Assembly: GCA_022647575.1 (NCBI GenBank)
Contig: JALCKY010000002.1
Coordinates: 434,001-498,000 of the forward strand
DNA: 64,000 nucleotides
Source: Lachnospiraceae bacterium
GTDB lineage: Bacteria; Bacillota; Clostridia; Lachnospirales; Lachnospiraceae
Direction of reading: 5' to 3'
Below are positions 61,126 to 64,000 of this stretch, piece by piece (within the stretch, counting starts at the first letter, position 1; every line of letters starts with the position of its first letter). The position numbers and the translations under genes are program-made. The notes beneath the pieces were generated by a model. That model made no database searches. It had not been told where the DNA came from and worked only from the letters and a program-made list of their open reading frames with translations.

Positions 61126-61386
61126 TCATTTTTCCGTATGTTCAGCCCGGGATTTCTCTGTATCTTCCTGTGAATTCCGTATCAGACTCGCCTTTTTCTC
61201 TTTCCGTTCCAGTATGAATCCGAAAATCATGACAAATGGCAGCGTCAGCATCATAACCGCACAGCCCGGGCCGCAGCAGCCTGAGCTTCCTCTGCCGCCT
61301 CCGCCGCCGTGATGGCCCAGCATGCTGCCGAGAAACATGCCCGCCAAAAAATCGTCATCATCGAATTTCTGAATGTTCCCTTCCAT
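61126..61386 (-). CDS. Small membrane protein with Gly/Cys-rich segment
   Basis: The 86-aa protein has an acidic start (KFDDDDFLAGMFLGSML), then HHGGGGGRGSSGCCGPGCAV and a membrane helix MMLTLPFVMIFGF, ending in a charged tail. ATG 61386 follows GGAGGGGG. The C-terminal half is clearly related to the overlapping upstream gene (GPGCAVMML-LP-VM-FGF in both), so the two are tandem duplicates. Function unknown. Confidence 0.65.
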   Translation of the reverse strand: MEGNIQKFDDDDFLAGMFLGSMLGHHGGGGGRGSSGCCGPGCAVMMLTLPFVMIFGFILERKEKKASLIRNSQEDTEKSRAEHTEK

Positions 61387-61504
61387 GGTCTGCTTTTCCC
61401 CCTCCGGTCTTCCTAAAGAAACCAAAAAGCATGACAATTGGCAGCATCAGCATCATGACGGCACAGCCCGGGCCGCCGCCTTTCTTTGAATCATGATTTT
61501 CCAT
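61358..61504 (-). CDS. 48-aa membrane protein, tandem paralogue of the next gene
   Basis: It reads MENHDSKKGGGPGCAVMMLM then LPIVMLFGFFRKTGGG, a single membrane helix preceded by GPGC. An upstream in-frame ATG at 61531 is possible, but TATAAT lies so close to it that the transcript would be leaderless. The shine-dalgarno is weak. It overlaps the start of the 86-aa paralogue by 29 bp. Conservation between the two supports both being real genes. Confidence 0.55.
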   Translation of the reverse strand: MENHDSKKGGGPGCAVMMLMLPIVMLFGFFRKTGGGKADHGREHSEIR

Positions 61505-61655
61505 TGTTTCTCTGTATTCCCAGTAGCTCATGAGACAATTATATTCTATTTCAAGTATATCGGATGTATTATTTACGCAGAAAACGGGAGCTGGACATTT
61601 TTTTATCCTCCTCCCGTCAAACTTTCATTATCCTTTTCGTCAATAGCCTGATTCT

Positions 61656-61975
61656 TCATGGCTTTACCTGTTCCAGATATTCCACTGTTTTCCCATGCTC
61701 TTTTGCATATTCAACCTCGGATCTGGTCGATTTGCCGATGTAGCCATCGACATTAATGACAAATATGCCGTCTGCAAGATCAATCTCCGTTTATGCATGT
61801 CATCCAGTATTTCCTTCGTACCGGGCGTCCATACTTCCTCATCGCCTGCATGGCCGAATAAGCCAACAGAAATCACAATATTGCCTTCCAGCGTCAGTCT
61901 CTTCTGCTGTTCCAGAAAAGCGTCCTTGAATTTCGTGCTCCCGCAGAGGGTTATGATCCGATATTTTCCTATCAT
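61656..61975 (-). pseudogene. Frameshifted DUF4406 / nucleoside 2-deoxyribosyltransferase-like gene
   Basis: The frame opens KYRIITLCGSTKFKDAFLEQ and continues ISVGLFGHAGDEEVWTPGTK to DMHKR, a normal start for this family. At about 61788-61792 one base is missing. The expected continuation (EIDLADGIFVINVDGYIGKS, STRSEVEYAKEHGK) is read in another frame and ends at TGA 61656. The fold binds nucleotides and may cleave nucleoside bonds. The gene appears recently broken. Confidence 0.8.
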
Positions 61976-62058
61976 TGCATTTTCCCCAATATTTAAAGTC
62001 AGTCTGATTTTTCACCGTTTTTTGAAAATGTCTTCATACACAGGACACAATTCCCCGG

Positions 62059-62171
62059 TATCATATGTCTTGTAAGATCAATAAAGAAAACAACTTCATA
62101 ACCTTTTTCTTTTTCATACTCCTTCCCTTTATAAATCGAGACCGTCCTGCCAACGGTCTCTTTTTATGTCC
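62059..62171 (+). repeat. 113-bp perfect repeat, copy 2, with plus-strand terminator
   Basis: Identical to 41342-41454 over all 113 bp, including the plus-strand terminator and the ACTCCTTCCC tract. On its left, 62011-62058 is only about 75% identical to the region before copy 1; on its right lies a truncated relative of the TIGR04076 gene (about 82% identical to 42040-42102). The block is thus far more conserved than the homologous sequence on either side. Confidence 0.6.
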
Positions 62172-62258
62172 TCCCGCTTTTTTTCAGGTCCTCATACTTC
62201 GCGGAAAGATTCGGATAGGAAGCTTTACGCATCACGGTAATTCGTACCCTATCATCAT
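62172..62258 (-). pseudogene. N-terminal remnant of a TIGR04076 gene
   Basis: On the minus strand the frame RVRITVMRKASYPNLSAKYE matches the start of the TIGR04076 protein at 41785-42102. A missing base at codon 3 breaks the link to its ATG, which overlaps the DUF1653 stop. After about 25 codons it jumps to RT-stop, the same last codons that end MmcQ at 41447. So roughly 570 bp (most of TIGR04076 and nearly all of MmcQ) were deleted from this second copy. Confidence 0.75.
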
Positions 62259-62506
62259 TTTTCTCTCTGAATACTTCTAAAATTCTGTAATTCAAAACGG
62301 TATTTCTGCTTCACTTCCGGATATTTTTCATGGTCCACTTCACTTAAGAACATCGCAAGCGGCCGGATCCAGAGGCTGCCGTCACCGTACAGTTTCCGGT
62401 AGACGACATATTCCTCCTCCGTCTCGGAATTCCTGGCGATATCCTCGACCAGATAATAATCACCTTTGAAATGACGATAGACCCGCTTCAATTCCAGCTT
62501 TCTCAT
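62255..62506 (-). CDS. DUF1653 family protein
   Basis: The 83-aa protein shows the whole DUF1653 pattern: [56 protein letters not shown]. The domain is a small SH3-like fold of unknown role. ATG 62506 lies within the stop of the NERD gene (ATGA) and has GGGAG upstream, so the pair is coupled. Its stop overlaps the ATG of the TIGR04076 remnant. Confidence 0.88.
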   Translation of the reverse strand: MRKLELKRVYRHFKGDYYLVEDIARNSETEEEYVVYRKLYGDGSLWIRPLAMFLSEVDHEKYPEVKQKYRFELQNFRSIQREK

Positions 62507-63342
62507 TCTGTTTCTGCTCCCTCCGCATTCCTCGTATATCTGCATTTAGGGTAATTGCTGCAGCCATAAAATTTCCTGCCGGCATTTGCTCCCTGTCTTG
62601 CCATCCTTAAGATAAGTTTTCCGCCGCACTTTGGACAGACCAACAGATCCGGCATTTCACTATTTTCAGGTGCCGGCGATACCACAGCCGGTTTCTGCAT
62701 CCCGCTCTGCACCGGTTTCTTATATTTTTCATTAATGTCTTCAATATGCTGCTCTTTCAGCGCCTGATCCGCATGCGTCAATATCTCAAGCTTTTCGTAG
62801 ACTGCTGTCACCTCATCCTCATCCAGGACGTCATCCGATTCATCCCAGATATTCCGGACAGTCGCGTAAAGCCTATCCCTTTTGATGACATGTATATCCG
62901 AGCTTTCCACCGTGACCTTCTTCAATTCACATCTTTCGGAAAATGCAACAATGGAAAAGAGCGGAACCTTGCCGTCAAGATATTGTCTGAGCCATTTCAA
63001 ATGCGTGCGATTCTGCAGGATCGGATTATAGAATCTGTTCTTTTTCCGGTTCGGCAGCATCACCGTCCAATAGGCTGATTTCTCATCTCCAAAGACCCAA
63101 CCTGAATAATTCTTGCTTTCGATGACAAAAATCCCCTTCCGGCAAATGAACACGACATCAATTTCGGAAGTCTCTCCATTTGTCTTCGGCACATACAGAT
63201 TTCGCAGCACTTTTCCGCTGCGTCCGAAGAGCTTCACAAGATTCAGTTCGCGTTCTGTCAGCTTCTCTCCGCGGCAGCCAACCCAATTGGCATCAAAGAT
63301 CTCATCAAGAAGCCTGTCAATCAGACCTTTAGACATAGGCAT
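62503..63342 (-). CDS. NERD nuclease-related protein with topoisomerase-type zinc finger
   Basis: The 279-aa protein has the NERD domain at about residues 20-130 ([20 protein letters not shown], then [20 protein letters not shown]) with the nuclease-like E-I-D and ESK residues, a middle helical region, and a C-terminal zf-C4_Topoisom finger ([12 protein letters not shown], then [10 protein letters not shown]). Such proteins probably act on nucleic acid, but the role is unproven. The site before the ATG is weak. It follows the methyltransferase gene by 17 bp. Confidence 0.88.
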   Translation of the reverse strand: MPMSKGLIDRLLDEIFDANWVGCRGEKLTERELNLVKLFGRSGKVLRNLYVPKTNGETSEIDVVFICRKGIFVIESKNYSGWVFGDEKSAYWTVMLPNRKKNRFYNPILQNRTHLKWLRQYLDGKVPLFSIVAFSERCELKKVTVESSDIHVIKRDRLYATVRNIWDESDDVLDEDEVTAVYEKLEILTHADQALKEQHIEDINEKYKKPVQSGMQKPAVVSPAPENSEMPDLLVCPKCGGKLILRMARQGANAGRKFYGCSNYPKCRYTRNAEGAETE

Positions 63343-63359
63343 CTTCTACAATAATAAAC

Positions 63360-63950
63360 TTATGATTTTTTTAAAATTGCATTCAGCCATTTTTCTTCCG
63401 CCCGTTCCGGCCGCACGTCTCCGGTAATCCAGGTTTCTTCGATTACAAGATTCCCACAGCGGTCGGTCAGCTGCTTAAGAGAGTCTTTCGTCAGATCCAG
63501 AAAATAACGGTCATTCCGTTCACCTTCAAAATTTCCATACTTAAATGAAACATACAGATAGCCACCCGTTTTCAATGCTGTCGCCATTTTTACAAATACA
63601 GCTGCAAGTTCTTCCCTTGGCAGATGAAGGAGCGATGCACAGGCCCAGATGCCATTATATTGTTCCCTGACATTTAAATCCTGAAAGCGCATGCATTTAA
63701 CTGAAATTCCTGTATTCTTCGAAGCGATCCTGCAGAGCTCTTCTGATCCGTCAATTGCATCCATGCAGTATCCAGCCTCCAAAAATGCTTTCGTATCGCG
63801 TCCGGAACCACAGCCGAAATCAAGGATATAATCACCCGGTTCGAGATGCTTTAAAAATTTCATGCGTAAATCAGACACATTCGCCGAAAATGTATCAGTG
63901 CTGTATTCTTCCGCTTTCTTGTTATAATATTCAATCGTTTTGTTATTCAT
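63360..63950 (-). CDS. Class I SAM-dependent methyltransferase
   Basis: This 196-aa protein has motif I in YILDFGCGSGRDTKAFLEAG, the acidic DAIDGSEELCRIA and the later ASLLHLPREEL region of small Methyltransf_11/25 enzymes. I take ATG 63950; TTG 63971 is in frame but has no ribosome site. It heads an apparent operon with the NERD and DUF1653 genes. The substrate is unknown; nucleic acid, protein and tellurite-type substrates are all possible. Confidence 0.87.
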   Translation of the reverse strand: MNNKTIEYYNKKAEEYSTDTFSANVSDLRMKFLKHLEPGDYILDFGCGSGRDTKAFLEAGYCMDAIDGSEELCRIASKNTGISVKCMRFQDLNVREQYNGIWACASLLHLPREELAAVFVKMATALKTGGYLYVSFKYGNFEGERNDRYFLDLTKDSLKQLTDRCGNLVIEETWITGDVRPERAEEKWLNAILKKS

Positions 63951-64000
63951 ATTTCCATTCTGCGAAGCCAAGATTTTTCGCGCTCTGATAAGAAGGTTTC

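Overview
The window looks like a chromosomal stretch of a low-to-mid GC Gram-positive anaerobe (Bacillota, most likely a gut Clostridia-type organism). The reasons are strong Shine-Dalgarno sites with several TTG/GTG starts, families typical of that group (DUF6179/DUF6323 pair, TIGR04076, LytTR+DUF3021, WYL, YgiQ, TIR-TPR), heterodimeric ABC exporters, a peptide-type Opp/Dpp importer and a c-di-GMP-I-like riboswitch. No tRNA, rRNA, CRISPR array, phage or intact IS element was seen.

Layout. 0-7.2 kb: TetR with an HXXEE membrane protein, LysR divergent from a heterodimeric ABC exporter, and a DUF6179/DUF6323 pair. 7.2-17.1 kb: a 955-aa protein with two tandem TIR-like domains and a long TPR array, converging on an HTH-desulfoferrodoxin fusion; then a multi-PAS hybrid histidine kinase, a FUSC exporter and YgiQ. 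17.2-19.5 kb: decayed sugar-hydrolase debris, a flavodoxin-family reductase, TetR and a 58-aa membrane protein. 19.7-24 kb: a second heterodimeric ABC exporter whose promoter carries the same GGTACC-centred operator as the MarR gene 20 kb away, then a PH-like protein with a consensus promoter. 24-39 kb: a probable uptake/catabolic block with a ceramidase-like hydrolase, two MBL hydrolases, a five-gene peptide-type importer, LysR, MATE, carboxylesterase and amidohydrolase. 39-43.4 kb: MarR, a ComEC-type MBL lipoprotein, one copy of a 113-bp perfect repeat, MmcQ, TIGR04076 and a WYL regulator behind the riboswitch. 43.4-53.8 kb: housekeeping and stress genes (ArsC/Spx-like, HxlR/cupin, GNAT, acetyltransferase, FtsH, peptide deformylase, flavin reductases, iron alcohol dehydrogenase, AraC). 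54-59 kb: a fumarate reductase operon with three frameshifts behind a structured leader, a NapH-like ferredoxin, and a broken LytTR gene with its DUF3021 partner. 59-64 kb: HxlR, GNATs, two small Cys/Gly membrane proteins, a frameshifted DUF4406 gene, the second repeat copy with a truncated paralogue, and a DUF1653/NERD/methyltransferase operon.

Two themes stand out. One is active gene decay at six or more loci. The other is regulatory sequence that can be read directly: matched MarR-type operators at two loci, a riboswitch, HxlR-type operators, and a perfectly conserved repeat that may be a small RNA gene.
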